DNA from: SXXK01 sp046074645
GTDB lineage: Bacteria; Planctomycetota; Planctomycetia; Planctomycetales; Planctomycetaceae
DNA: 24,135 bases
NCBI GenBank assembly: GCA_046074645.1
Contig: JBJTOP010000373.1
Span: forward strand, 1 to 24,135
Direction: 5' to 3'
The notes below the pieces were generated by a model that had not been told where the DNA came from, did no database searches, and worked only from the letters and a program-made list of their open reading frames with translations. The position numbers were made by a program, and so were the translations under genes. Below, one piece after another: positions 7,108 to 20,187 of this stretch (position 1 is its first letter; each line of letters opens with the position of its first letter).

Positions 7108-10077
7108 CTATTTCGGCAGCTGAAAAAATATGGGCGGTGATGTCCCCTGAAGTCGGCATGCCCAGCTGCCGGTACGCAAGCGTTCCCGATGAGCGTTTAC
7201 ACCGGATATCTCGACTGCCACCTCGCCGTCAGCCGCCGGAAGTGAGAGCACCGCTTCATTCGATGCAGCAAAGCCATCACCCGCCGCCAGCCAGAAACGC
7301 TGACGACGACCGGAGGCGTCAATGCTGTCAACCGCCGTGCCAGTTGCACTGCGATGGTCACCAGATCCGATCAGCCGCAGTCGCACTGCCGGATTCTTCT
7401 GAGGTGTGAGGTTTCGAAACAGCTTCAGCGGGCCATCATGCCGCACACACGCGAGGTCCATGCTGCCGTCGCCGTCGAAGTCCAGACGGCTCAGACCACG
7501 GCCCAGCTGAGGTTGTTCAAAATCCTGGCCACAGCGTCCCGCCATATCGATAAACTCACCGCCCGGCATTCCCCTGAGACCACTCACGGGCATCTTCCAC
7601 GGGCGACCTGATGCGGAGTAATCATCGATGTCGCCATTGAGAATCACGACATCCATGAATCCGTCCTGTTCGACATCCAGTGGCTGCACACCGAAGCCCA
7701 GCAGCAGCAGACTGGGGGGACCGGCACCGGAACGCTGCGATGCATCGATAAACTGGCCACAGTCGATCGATTGATAGAGCGTGTTGACTTCCCGGTAGAA
7801 GTTTGTGACCAGAAGATCCGGGAGTGTATCTGCGTTGAAATCGGCAAGTGCCGCGCCCATGCCTGCATGAGCACGACCGTTTTCCGGCACAGCAACTCCA
7901 GCCACGAAAGCGATGTTCTGCAGCTGAAATGTGGTTGCTTCAAATGTGAAGAGCGAATTGGGGAGACCATCGTTGGCGACGAACACATCCAGCCGGCCAT
8001 CGCAGGTCAGATCGGCAGCGATCACGCCAAGCCCTCGGCCGGGAAACGCTGCCAGCCCGGATGACTCCGTAATATCCGCGAATTCACCATCGCCCAGATT
8101 ATGATAGAGCCGATTGACAGCTGGACGCAGCTCCCGTGGATCACAGACAGCATATCGCCCTTCACTGTTGACACATCGACGCTCCCAGTCCTCCACATAA
8201 TTCAGCACAAACAGTTCCGGCAGGCCGTCCTGATTCAAGTCAGCAAAACAGGCGCCGCTGCTGCAGCCAACGCGCGATAACAACGATTTCGGTGTGACAT
8301 CCGCAAAGCTGCCGTCGCCAAGGTTCTTCAACAGACGACAGCTTCCCAGACGCGTGACGCAGAGATCGACAAAACCGTCACTGTCAAAGTCACCTGCTGT
8401 TGCCGCAAGTCCGTGCCCGACACCAGCGACGGCAGAGACCGTTGAGCTGTCTTCAAAGCGAGTCCCGCGCAGATTGCGAAACAGACGATCAGTGCCCGGC
8501 TGTACCTGCGGCAGAAATAAATCCGGCCACGTGTCGCCGTCGAAATCAACGACCGCTGAACCTCCCCCGATCGTCTCCACAATGCTGCGAAACTCGCTCT
8601 GCCCGTTGTGGTAGGAAAAGTTCAGTCCAAGTGCTGCAGCGACATCGACGAACTGCCAGACGGCGTCCGGCGAATTGGCTGCGGCCGAGACCGCTGCGTT
8701 GCCGGTAACCGAAGTTGAAAGCGGAATTCTGCGAACGGGTATGGCAGGAAGCTCGGCCAGCAGCGTTGCTGCGGTTGCTGCGGTTTCCTGTGCCAGCTGA
8801 GCCGTTGTGCGGGCCGCCATGGACTGTTCAAGTGCTCGGCGACCGTCAGCAACGGCCGTCGTCGCGGCCGCAGGGACAGGGGTAAGCAATTCTGTGGCGG
8901 TCAACCACTTTCCAGCTTCATCGAGAGCACCCAATTCGCGCAGCAGGCTGCCGATTTCGAGGTACAGAGGCAGAGCCATTTCGGGGATGGCAGCCTGCGG
9001 CCGAAAAACTCGCCATGCCAGCAGTTCCAGTTGGTCGAGATTTCGAGTGATGGTGTGCTGGCGAGTGGCGTCTGCCGTTCTGCCGGCTGCGTTCAGGGCT
9101 TCTGCAAGCTCGTGACTGGCAGTCGGTGACCATGGCTGACGTTGCCGCAGAATACGGGAAATGGCGATCCGAAAGTCAGGCGCGGAACTGACAAGCGGGT
9201 GTTTAAGAGCTGCCTGAAAGGCCTCGACAGAGCTGTCGTTCTGCAGCGTTAATTTGTCGAGATGCGGACTGGTGAATTCCTGTATACCGCTCTGAGCCTG
9301 CAGCAGCAGCCGCAGCTGCTGAAGCGCAGGAGAGACGGCCTCGGCGGAGGAGTGCTCATTGAGAAGTTGCAGAGCATTGAAGGGGTTGTTGCCAGCGCGC
9401 ATCAGCAGCAGTGCTCGAAGGCTCAACACGTCCGCTGGGTCGGCAGTGAGATAGCTGTTCAGCTGAATGCCGGCCATTTCTTCGGGGACAAGAGCGGTGC
9501 CGGAGAGCAGCCGCATGGCGAGTTCGACAGGGGTGAGCGGCCGCAGAGATTCGATGCGTGTGAGTGTTTGCAGGAGCAGGTCTGAACGCTGCTGGACTGC
9601 ATACAGCGGGAGCAGATCGCGGAGGGGTGGCGGCCAGTCGGTATCGAGTGCGGCCGCCTCCAGAAACAACCGCTCAGCCAGCACCGCGCGGTGTTCCTGC
9701 AGTGCAATGGTGGCCTGCAGAAAGCGGACTTTTGCGAGCGTTGTGTCTGGAGCTGTTGTGATACGTTCAAGAAGTTCCGCGGCTTGGCGCAGCTGCCCGT
9801 CCTGTTGCAGCGCAGAAGCCGTATGCAGCAGAGCCTGTTGATTTTCCGGATCCAGTTCAAGGGCCTGCTGATAGTAACTGCGGGCCGCAGTCGCTCGGCC
9901 GGACTCAGACGCCTGAACTGCTCGCTGAACGAATTCCGCAGCACGTGCCCGGCGGGAGTTGGCGGCGGCTGCTGCAGAATCCACCGAACGGTTCCAAAAG
10001 AACAACCCCGCGACTGCCATGAGCAGAACGGCAGCGACGATCAGCCCGAAAAGAAGCGTTGACCGGCGGATGGTCAA
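7108..10077 (-). CDS. TPR / FG-GAP (VCBS) / ASPIC-UnbV repeat protein, membrane-anchored
   Basis: This 989-residue protein has one N-terminal membrane segment (about residues 8-27, LLFGLIVAAVLLMAVAGLFF) after a short basic start, which suggests an anchored extracytoplasmic protein. TPR-like helices span about 47-145 (for example YYQQALELDPENQQALL), followed by a long Ala/Leu-rich helical region. From about 505 to 880 there are seven FG-GAP/VCBS blade motifs of the type D-x-D-x-D-G-x-x-D (for example DFDGDTWPD, DFDSDGFVD, DFDGDGSMD), which usually bind calcium and build a beta-propeller. The C-terminus (about 890-975) fits an ASPIC/UnbV domain. Such proteins are common in Planctomycetota, and their ligands are mostly unknown. 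The gene follows the deoxyhypusine-synthase-like gene after 27 bases and is probably co-transcribed with it. Confidence 0.88.
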   Translation of the reverse strand: MTIRRSTLLFGLIVAAVLLMAVAGLFFWNRSVDSAAAAANSRRARAAEFVQRAVQASESGRATAARSYYQQALELDPENQQALLHTASALQQDGQLRQAAELLERITTAPDTTLAKVRFLQATIALQEHRAVLAERLFLEAAALDTDWPPPLRDLLPLYAVQQRSDLLLQTLTRIESLRPLTPVELAMRLLSGTALVPEEMAGIQLNSYLTADPADVLSLRALLLMRAGNNPFNALQLLNEHSSAEAVSPALQQLRLLLQAQSGIQEFTSPHLDKLTLQNDSSVEAFQAALKHPLVSSAPDFRIAISRILRQRQPWSPTASHELAEALNAAGRTADATRQHTITRNLDQLELLAWRVFRPQAAIPEMALPLYLEIGSLLRELGALDEAGKWLTATELLTPVPAAATTAVADGRRALEQSMAARTTAQLAQETAATAATLLAELPAIPVRRIPLSTSVTGNAAVSAAANSPDAVWQFVDVAAALGLNFSYHNGQSEFRSIVETIGGGSAVVDFDGDTWPDLFLPQVQPGTDRLFRNLRGTRFEDSSTVSAVAGVGHGLAATAGDFDSDGFVDLCVTRLGSCRLLKNLGDGSFADVTPKSLLSRVGCSSGACFADLNQDGLPELFVLNYVEDWERRCVNSEGRYAVCDPRELRPAVNRLYHNLGDGEFADITESSGLAAFPGRGLGVIAADLTCDGRLDVFVANDGLPNSLFTFEATTFQLQNIAFVAGVAVPENGRAHAGMGAALADFNADTLPDLLVTNFYREVNTLYQSIDCGQFIDASQRSGAGPPSLLLLGFGVQPLDVEQDGFMDVVILNGDIDDYSASGRPWKMPVSGLRGMPGGEFIDMAGRCGQDFEQPQLGRGLSRLDFDGDGSMDLACVRHDGPLKLFRNLTPQKNPAVRLRLIGSGDHRSATGTAVDSIDASGRRQRFWLAAGDGFAASNEAVLSLPAADGEVAVEISGVNAHRERLRTGSWACRLQGTSPPIFFQLPK

Positions 10078-10104
10078 TGAGAGTTACCTTGCTGAATGTG
10101 CGGT

Positions 10105-11094
10105 TTACCAGCCGAGCACCCATGCGAAGATCAGCGGTGCCACAATGGTGGCGTCCGATTCCACGATAAACTTAGGCGTATTCACGCCAAGTTTACCCCA
10201 TGTAATCTTTTCGTTCGGCACAGCCCCTGAATAACTGCCGTAGCTGGTGGTTGAATCGCTGATCTGGCAAAAATAGTCCCACAGTGGAACGTTGTCGCGT
10301 TCGAGATCCTGGTGGAGCATCGGGACAACGCAGATTGGGAAGTCGCCGGCGATACCGCCACCGATCTGAAACATTCCAAGTCGGCTGTCTGCGGTGGTGC
10401 GAGTGTAGAAGTCGGCCAGCCACGTCATGTATTCGATGCCGGTACGAACCGTATGCACATTCTTCACGTCGCCACGGATGACGGCAGCAGCGTACATGTT
10501 GCCAAGCGTCGCGTCCTCCCAGCCAGGCACGATGATGGGCAGATTCTTTTCGGCTGCGGCGAGCATCCACGAGTCTTTGGGGTCGATCTGGTAGAACTCG
10601 CGATACTTGCCGCTGAGCAGCACCTGGTAGAAGAATTCGTGTGGAAAGAATCGCTTGCCCTCGCGGTCGGCTGCGGTCCAGACTTCCAGCATCGCTTTTT
10701 CCATGCGCCGCATCGCTTCGCCCTCCGGAATGCAGGTGTCCGTCACGCGGTTCATGTGGCGATTCAGGAGTGCCTCTTCGTCGGCGGCACTGAGCTGGCG
10801 GTAGTGCGGCACACGTTCGTAGAAGTCGTGAGCGACGAGATTGAAGACGTCTTCTTCAAGGTTGGCGCCGGTGCAGGAAATCAAATGAACTTTGTCCTGC
10901 CGAATCATTTCAGCCAGTGACAGCCCCAGTTCGGCAGTGCTCATGGCTCCAGCAAGACAGACCATCATTCGGCCACCGGATTCCAGATGCCGATTGTAGC
11001 CTTGGGCGGCATCGATGAGAGCGGCCGCGTTGAAGTGACGATAGTGGTGCTGGATGAACTGGCCGACGGGGCCGCGGGGTTCGCTTGTTGACAT
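10105..11094 (-). CDS. Deoxyhypusine synthase family protein (possible homospermidine synthase)
   Basis: This 329-residue member of the deoxyhypusine synthase (DHS) family has the NAD- and polyamine-binding fold. Visible family blocks are GAMSTAELG (49-57), ISCTGANLEEDVFNLVAH (72-89), PIIVPGWEDATLGN (186-199), FQIGGGIAGDFP (242-253) and ITWGKLG (297-303). K301 in WGK matches the catalytic Lys that carries the butylimine intermediate in eukaryotic DHS. Bacteria lack eIF5A, the DHS substrate, so transfer of the aminobutyl group of spermidine to another amine, such as putrescine to give homospermidine, is a plausible role. The position downstream of lipoyl-carrier and ferredoxin genes is unusual for a polyamine gene. 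Family call strong, reaction inferred. Confidence 0.87.
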   Translation of the reverse strand: MSTSEPRGPVGQFIQHHYRHFNAAALIDAAQGYNRHLESGGRMMVCLAGAMSTAELGLSLAEMIRQDKVHLISCTGANLEEDVFNLVAHDFYERVPHYRQLSAADEEALLNRHMNRVTDTCIPEGEAMRRMEKAMLEVWTAADREGKRFFPHEFFYQVLLSGKYREFYQIDPKDSWMLAAAEKNLPIIVPGWEDATLGNMYAAAVIRGDVKNVHTVRTGIEYMTWLADFYTRTTADSRLGMFQIGGGIAGDFPICVVPMLHQDLERDNVPLWDYFCQISDSTTSYGSYSGAVPNEKITWGKLGVNTPKFIVESDATIVAPLIFAWVLGW

Positions 11095-11160
11095 GGCAGT
11101 CTGAGGAAGAAAAAAGTTGACCGTGGAAAAAAATCCGGGCGGCAGGACTGTGAACAGGGA

Positions 11161-12252
11161 TTAGAACTGGAGCGATTCAAGGTCGGCGACGAGCTGGTCC
11201 ATTTCCTCGCGGTGCTTCTGGCGAATACCGACACTCATACCCACTGCCTCGCGGCCGTCAAGGATGAGTTCGCGGTCCCGTTCCAGCACGGCCATTTCCA
11301 GAGCAGACTCGCCGGAATCGCCCCCAAAAAGTTTGCTGAGATCAATCTTCAGCCCACCGACTTCACCTTCGGCACCGGCTATGGCAGCCGTCTTGTGGTG
11401 CGGAAAGATAATCGCATTGGCCGGACAGACTCGACTGCATGCAGGACACCCCTTCTTGCAGCTGTCCTGCTGCTCGACAAGGATGCGGTCCAGAGCATCG
11501 ACCCCGTAAACGCCAAACAGACAAAAGTCGATGCACTCCATACAGTTGGTGCAGCGGCTGTAGTCAATCACGGGATACCAGCGTCGGCCCGTGTCTTCGG
11601 GAAGCAGCGACTTGTCTTCCAGCGTTGCCGTCCCCGCGTCGAAGGCTCGGCGAGCTTCCAGAAGTCGTTCAGGATGCAGATAGCGGTGCAGCTGGTCAGC
11701 AGACGGAGCCCCGCGAATCCATGCCATCAGCCCCGCTTCGTCACTGCCGACTCCCGCAAGCTCACCCACCGAAACAGTCTGCCGCTGTCGGTCCGCTTGC
11801 TCCTGACGAATCCGCTGTATTTCACTCAGACATTCCGCTGCCGACTTCGGCACACGAAGGTCAATGCACCAGATCCTGCGGGAAGGGACCTCAACGCTGC
11901 CAATTCCCGCTGCCCCGGGATCGTCAGTCCCGTCCCTGTCGTCGTCGAAATCTTCGTCCTCGTCAGTTTCGTCCTCTGCCTTAAGCAGTGTTTCAGCTTC
12001 AATGCCGCGAACGCTGGCGCGGTCCAGCGTCCAGCGGATTGCCCGCTCGTATAGCCAGCTGAAAACCACCAGATCGCCTGGCACCTCGCGAAGGAACTGC
12101 AGGCCCGAATGGTTCTGAGGCATGTCGTAGAGATGCGGCACAAGCGTCACAGAGACGCTGCTTTCATGAAGCAACCCTGTGGCAATGTCTTCTTCCAGCT
12201 TTCGACGAACTGGATTACGGCCCTGAGCCTGTGAAATCACGACTGTGAGCAT
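11161..12252 (-). CDS. Two-cluster 4Fe-4S ferredoxin-domain protein
   Basis: This 363-residue protein has two complete 4Fe-4S motifs: C234, C237, C240 and C244 in CTNCMECIDFC, and C265, C269, C272 and C276 in CKKGCPACSRVCP. They sit near residues 230-280 in the 8Fe ferredoxin arrangement. The N-terminal ~220 residues are not recognised. They include a highly acidic stretch (about 93-111, rich in D and E) that looks disordered and a segment near 56-72 with aromatic residues. The C-terminal ~80 residues are helical and charged. There is no signal peptide, so it is probably a cytoplasmic electron carrier or an oxidoreductase subunit. It follows the GcvH-like gene after 9 bases and is almost certainly co-transcribed, which suggests electron transfer to or from a lipoyl group. 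Its partner enzyme is not visible. Confidence 0.85.
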   Translation of the reverse strand: MLTVVISQAQGRNPVRRKLEEDIATGLLHESSVSVTLVPHLYDMPQNHSGLQFLREVPGDLVVFSWLYERAIRWTLDRASVRGIEAETLLKAEDETDEDEDFDDDRDGTDDPGAAGIGSVEVPSRRIWCIDLRVPKSAAECLSEIQRIRQEQADRQRQTVSVGELAGVGSDEAGLMAWIRGAPSADQLHRYLHPERLLEARRAFDAGTATLEDKSLLPEDTGRRWYPVIDYSRCTNCMECIDFCLFGVYGVDALDRILVEQQDSCKKGCPACSRVCPANAIIFPHHKTAAIAGAEGEVGGLKIDLSKLFGGDSGESALEMAVLERDRELILDGREAVGMSVGIRQKHREEMDQLVADLESLQF

Positions 12253-12261
12253 TTGTGGAAG

Positions 12262-12720
12262 TCAGCCTTCGTTCATCTGGCCCTTGATCGTTCGCTGGGC
12301 GTCATCCCAGGCGGTATGCAGGTAGTCCACGTAACCTTGTACTGAAAGAAGTTCAGCTTCGGGCAGGAATTCATAGAGCCAGCCCGCATTGTAGTTATCT
12401 GCATTGATGCCGGAAGGATCCCGGAGCAATTCGGGGTTGAATCGCAGAATTCGACCCTGACAGGGTGGGAACATCGAAGACACTGCCTTCGCGCTTTCGA
12501 TCTCACCAATCTCCTGACGATCCCGCACCATCGACCCCTCGTCCACAGACCATTCCAGGAAATAAACGTCCTGAAGCAGTCGCAGGGAGTAACTGGTGAA
12601 ACCCACGCGATAAATATCGTTTTCAGCCTGCTGCAGCCACAGATGGCGGCGCGAATAGAACCGATCCGCCGGGAACTCCGCTCGGTACTGGCCCATCATA
12701 AATACAAGCGGCTGCGTCAT
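12262..12720 (-). CDS. Glycine cleavage H-protein-like lipoyl carrier
   Basis: This 152-residue protein matches the GcvH fold. The lipoylation site is K78 in GEIESAKAVSSMFPP, corresponding to the ESVKA-type motif of H proteins. The downstream block GINADNYNAGWLYEF (near 104-118) matches the conserved N-x-x-P-x-G-x-GWL region. It is slightly longer than a typical H protein (about 125-130 residues), with an N-terminal extension. In the glycine cleavage system the lipoyl arm shuttles aminomethyl groups between P, T and L proteins, but gcvT, gcvP and lpd are absent here. It sits 3 bases after the ACT gene and 9 before the ferredoxin gene. It may be a true H protein whose partners lie elsewhere, or a dedicated lipoate carrier for a separate pathway, as with the LbpA-type proteins of sulfur oxidation. 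Confidence 0.85.
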   Translation of the reverse strand: MTQPLVFMMGQYRAEFPADRFYSRRHLWLQQAENDIYRVGFTSYSLRLLQDVYFLEWSVDEGSMVRDRQEIGEIESAKAVSSMFPPCQGRILRFNPELLRDPSGINADNYNAGWLYEFLPEAELLSVQGYVDYLHTAWDDAQRTIKGQMNEG

Positions 12721-12723
12721 GCT

Positions 12724-13269
12724 TTACACCGCCGGTTTCAGGTCCGCAGTGACTCCCAGCGTTCGCCCGACCGCCTCGATCTCCTGCAACAACTGATCGT
12801 CGTTGAAATTATTGGGCAAAGCCAATCGCAGAATCATCTCAAAGGCTCCACCCTCTTCCGTACGCACTGCGTGCATCCCGGTAATATCAATTCCGCGACG
12901 AGCGATGATCTGGCTGAGACTGCGAAGCACACCTGGTTCGTTGCGGCCACCAATACGCAGACGGAACTGTCGAGTTCCCGTGGAGGCAGCCACGTGAACC
13001 GGAATTTGCGCCGCAGGATCCCTGACCGACAATTCAATACCAAACGGACGACACGCGTCCTGCAGATGACCGCGAATGATCGCTGCATCCATCGTCCCAG
13101 GAAACTCTGCGGAAAATATCATTGTGAAAAAGCCACGCACAACCGTCTGGCTGGCCTCCCGAAGGTCACCGCCCAGTTCCGACATGGCCTTCGTTACCGC
13201 AGCCAGAATCCCAGCTCGGTTCGCAGCAGCCATGATGATGATCCATTCCTTCGCAGCTGTTTCAGTCAC
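12724..13269 (-). CDS. Double-ACT-domain protein (GcvR-like)
   Basis: Two ACT domains are visible. The first begins EWIIIMAAANRAGILAAVTK and the second QFRLRIGGRNEPGVLRSLSQ, each with the ligand-loop pattern xR(P/A)G(I/V)L. ACT pairs bind amino acids and regulate enzymes or transcription. GcvR, the glycine-cleavage repressor partner, has this layout, which fits the adjacent gcvH-like gene. I chose the GTG at 13269 as start: a GGAAGG Shine-Dalgarno lies 5 bases upstream, and the ACT fold begins soon after, giving 181 residues. An upstream in-frame ATG at 13314 would add 15 non-conserved residues and falls inside a promoter-like -10 hexamer (13310-13315). The stop is 3 bases before the next gene. 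No DNA-binding domain is present, so any transcriptional role would need a partner. Confidence 0.8.
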   Translation of the reverse strand: MTETAAKEWIIIMAAANRAGILAAVTKAMSELGGDLREASQTVVRGFFTMIFSAEFPGTMDAAIIRGHLQDACRPFGIELSVRDPAAQIPVHVAASTGTRQFRLRIGGRNEPGVLRSLSQIIARRGIDITGMHAVRTEEGGAFEMILRLALPNNFNDDQLLQEIEAVGRTLGVTADLKPAV

Positions 13270-13309
13270 TGATGCCTTCCGTAAACAAGTTGGTTTTGAC
13301 GCAGCGAAC

Positions 13310-13337
13310 AGCATACAGTTCGGGACGCAGGAGGCAA
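13310..13337 (-). promoter_or_regulatory. Candidate sigma70 promoter for the ACT-gcvH-ferredoxin cluster
   Basis: Read on the minus strand, TTGCCT (13337-13332) and TATGCT (13315-13310) are separated by 16 bases. Transcription would begin near 13303, upstream of the GTG start at 13269 and its GGAAGG site. The -10 hexamer overlaps the alternative ATG at 13314, which argues against that start. This is pattern matching only. Confidence 0.4.
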
Positions 13338-13841
13338 ACCCAAAGACTGTGTTCGGGGTGCGATTGAGCCAAACCTGCCAGAACTAGCGGGTAAAAACAA
13401 GTATTTGACATCTTCTGAAATGACAAAGTGCGACCTCGCGTGCAGTGGCTGTCAATCCCCCGTAACCACCGCCTGACACCCGCCCCCATACGCCACCAAA
13501 CACACTTCACCCACAAGATCCCCTCCCCGAACGCCCTCGCCGTCGGCCCCCAATCCCGCTCCTGCCTGCCGCGCCCCGTGTTGCACAAAAAGCCGCAAAA
13601 AGACTGGTAATTTCCGTTAAGGTGCATGGCACCTATGTGTCAAGGTGCATGGCACCTTTGTGAAATATGCGATGCTTCGAAGAGTGTCCCGGCTGGGGGT
13701 GGGCTCAGGTCGAATAACGATTCTAACGATGCTGCGCTTGACAGCGATCGCATCAATGGTGACGCTCATGAGGGGCACATCCCTGCCCCCGGTCCTCCAA
13801 ATCACCCCACTGATTTCCATTCCATCGCTGGAACTCCTGTG
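13338..13841. other. Intergenic region, C-rich, with REP-like repeats at its right end
   Basis: This stretch lies between the divergent ACT gene and the FGE-like gene. Open frames cross it, but their residues show no domain and no codon pattern like the neighbours. The plus strand is notably C-rich over about 13440-13580. The only clear structure is the tandem repeat at 13619-13662. A plus-strand frame open from 13626 joins the FGE-like gene in phase, but its first 72 residues look non-coding. Confidence 0.5.
13619..13662. repeat. Tandem REP-like imperfect palindrome GGTGCATGGCACC
   Basis: GGTGCATGGCACC occurs at 13621-13633 and 13644-13656 within a 21-base unit (AAGGTGCATGGCACCTWTGTG) repeated with a 23-base period and differing at one position. 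GGTGC and GCACC arms can pair, so each unit is a small stem. Short GGTGC...GCACC elements followed by TTTG are, from memory, scattered in planctomycete genomes and resemble REP sequences mobilised by RAYT transposases. No transposase is in the window. A hairpin or recombination role is inferred. Confidence 0.55.
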
Positions 13842-14816
13842 ATGCGATCACCGGCTGACAACATCGAAACACAAAGCTCCCCCCGATATCGCTGGCTGCT
13901 GTCATCGCGGCGTCGGCAAATTCTCAGACGCAGTCTGATTTCGGTGACTCTGCTGGGACTGACGTGGCCTGGAATCGTAACTGTTGATGCATTCAGAAAT
14001 CGCTGGACATTCTCTGCAGCCGAAGCCACAGCCATGCAGTCAGAAGCCGGGCGCGGGATCAGACAACCGGAAGAGTGGACGAACAGCGTGGGAATGAGGT
14101 TTCGGCTCATACCAGCAGGATTGTTTTCGATGGGGACAAACAGCTGGGGTTGGGCCGAATACCTGAAGAATGAACGCCCGCGGCATAAAGTGACAATTCC
14201 AGAGCCTTTCTATCTGGGTGTACATGAAGTCACGCAGGCGCAATGGCAACAAGTCATGACAACAACGCCGTGGAAGGATATGTTGCATGTGATCGAAGGC
14301 CCCGATATTGCCGCTTCCTGCATTTCCTGGAACGACGCGACTGATTTCTGCGAACGTCTCACTGCCTTCGAAGGTCGGCGATACCGCCTGCCAACGGAAG
14401 CGGAATGGGAATGGGCGTGCCGTGCTGGCACTGATACTGCTTACAGTTTCGGAGACGGCCGGGAAAAGCTCAGTGAGTACTCATGGAATGCCCAAAACAT
14501 CGAGGGGCATGGCAAGAGCCATGCACAGCGTGTCGGCCAGAAAATTGCGAATGCTTTTGGCCTCTATGATGCCCACGGAAACGTCGCGGAATGGTGCAGC
14601 GACTGGTACGACGCCTCCTGGTACCGTGTTTCTCCACGTCACAATCCAACGGGCCCACCCACCGGGGCTTTCCGCGTCCAGAGGGGCGGTTCGTGGAACG
14701 CAGTTCCGATCGGGCTGCGTTCTTCTCACCGAGACAGTCGCCCCCAGTCCCACGCCACCCCCACCACCGGTTTTCGCGTCGTGCTCGAACCCCTGCCAAC
14801 GCCCGAGCTGCCTTGA
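13842..14816 (+). CDS. Formylglycine-generating-enzyme-like (SUMF1 fold) exported protein
   Basis: With the start at 13842 this is 324 residues. Residues 1-30 are basic (SSRRRQILRR), followed by a hydrophobic run (about 31-48, SLISVTLLGLTWPGIVTV), giving a signal peptide or anchor, possibly Tat-like. The rest is an FGE-sulfatase fold: EWTNSVGMRFRLIPAGLFSMG, FYLGVHEVTQAQW, ISWNDATDFCERL, YRLPTEAEWEWACRAG, FGLYDAHGNVAEWCSDW and RGGSWNAVP. True FGEs carry two catalytic cysteines just after the RGGS(W/Y) block. Here that stretch (about 281-296) has none, so formylglycine formation from Cys is unlikely and a binding or other catalytic role is more probable. An in-phase frame extends upstream to 13626 but looks non-coding. 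No sulfatase gene is adjacent. Confidence 0.8.
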   Translation: MRSPADNIETQSSPRYRWLLSSRRRQILRRSLISVTLLGLTWPGIVTVDAFRNRWTFSAAEATAMQSEAGRGIRQPEEWTNSVGMRFRLIPAGLFSMGTNSWGWAEYLKNERPRHKVTIPEPFYLGVHEVTQAQWQQVMTTTPWKDMLHVIEGPDIAASCISWNDATDFCERLTAFEGRRYRLPTEAEWEWACRAGTDTAYSFGDGREKLSEYSWNAQNIEGHGKSHAQRVGQKIANAFGLYDAHGNVAEWCSDWYDASWYRVSPRHNPTGPPTGAFRVQRGGSWNAVPIGLRSSHRDSRPQSHATPTTGFRVVLEPLPTPELP

Positions 14817-14988
14817 TGGGGCAGGTGATTTGATCAGAGTTCCGGTAGTGCACCGGCGAAGCTGATGCACCGTGCGACAGGCACTCGGGGAACAAAAATC
14901 GTGCGCAGCACCACCTTGCAGGGCCTGCTGCGCCGTTCATGTCGTTGTTGACAGGCTTTCGCACGGAGCTTCTGAAGTCGAACCACCC

Positions 14989-19572
<4,584 letters not shown>

Positions 19573-19576
19573 CGGA

Positions 19577-19590
19577 ACAACCCTGGTTGT
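19577..19590. promoter_or_regulatory. Inverted repeat next to the gltB start
   Basis: ACAACC (19577-19582) and GGTTGT (19585-19590) are perfect arms around CT, ending 4 bases upstream of the gltB ATG on the minus strand. In the transcript it would form a small hairpin or protein site over the ribosome-binding region, so it could affect translation. Regulation is only inferred. Confidence 0.3.
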
Positions 19591-20158
19591 GAAAACTGAC
19601 GGCCACCCGGCCGACCTGGGGGGAAATGCGCATCGACTTTGCCACCGAAACTCGCTGACGCACTTCCTGTAATTATCTGAACAGGGGATCAGCGAGGTGG
19701 CAGGGACGCCCGTTTGGACGCAGCCGCGCTTTTGATACCCACTCTGGAATCACCCGCCGCCGCGCACGACACCACACTCGCTGTCACCGCCTGGCGGAAC
19801 AGAGATGTGAAGTGACAGGGTCGCCATGCAGGCGACTGAGTGTTTGACGAGATGGATGACATGGTTCTGGAAACTCAGTGAGTACTGATGGATCAGAGAC
19901 CGAACAGGCCGGTGGGTGGCCCGGGAAAAGTTTGGGGAGACTGTATTTTGAGCGGGTGCGGGGGGAAAAACAAGTTCGGAACCAGTGGAAGAAAGGGGAT
20001 TCTTGATCTGCCGTTTTCGTGGTCGCCCGATGGATTTTTCTGTCGAAACCTGCGAAAAGCACGGTTGTACCGATTGCAGCGATCCAAACAGCTGTGCCGG
20101 TATTTCCAGCGAAACGAGCCCGTCACAGCCCCCCCGGCGAATCCCTGGAGTATTCATC

Positions 20159-20187
20159 TTGCCCTTTCTAGGGGCACACACTATTAA
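20159..20187 (+). promoter_or_regulatory. Promoter of recG, possibly giving a leaderless mRNA
   Basis: TTGCCC (20159-20164), a 17-base spacer and TATTAA (20182-20187) make a good sigma70-like promoter. The -10 ends 7 bases before the ATG at 20195, so transcription would begin at or within a base of the start codon. No Shine-Dalgarno is needed or seen. Confidence 0.5.

Noticed and set aside
13262..13627. Minus-strand 121-codon open frame upstream of the ACT gene
   Set aside because: No recognisable domain. It overlaps the promoter, the start of the ACT gene and the edge of the REP-like repeat.
13626..13841. 72-codon N-terminal extension of the FGE-like gene
   Set aside because: It begins within the REP-like repeat, lacks conserved features, and the signal-like segment follows the ATG at 13842.
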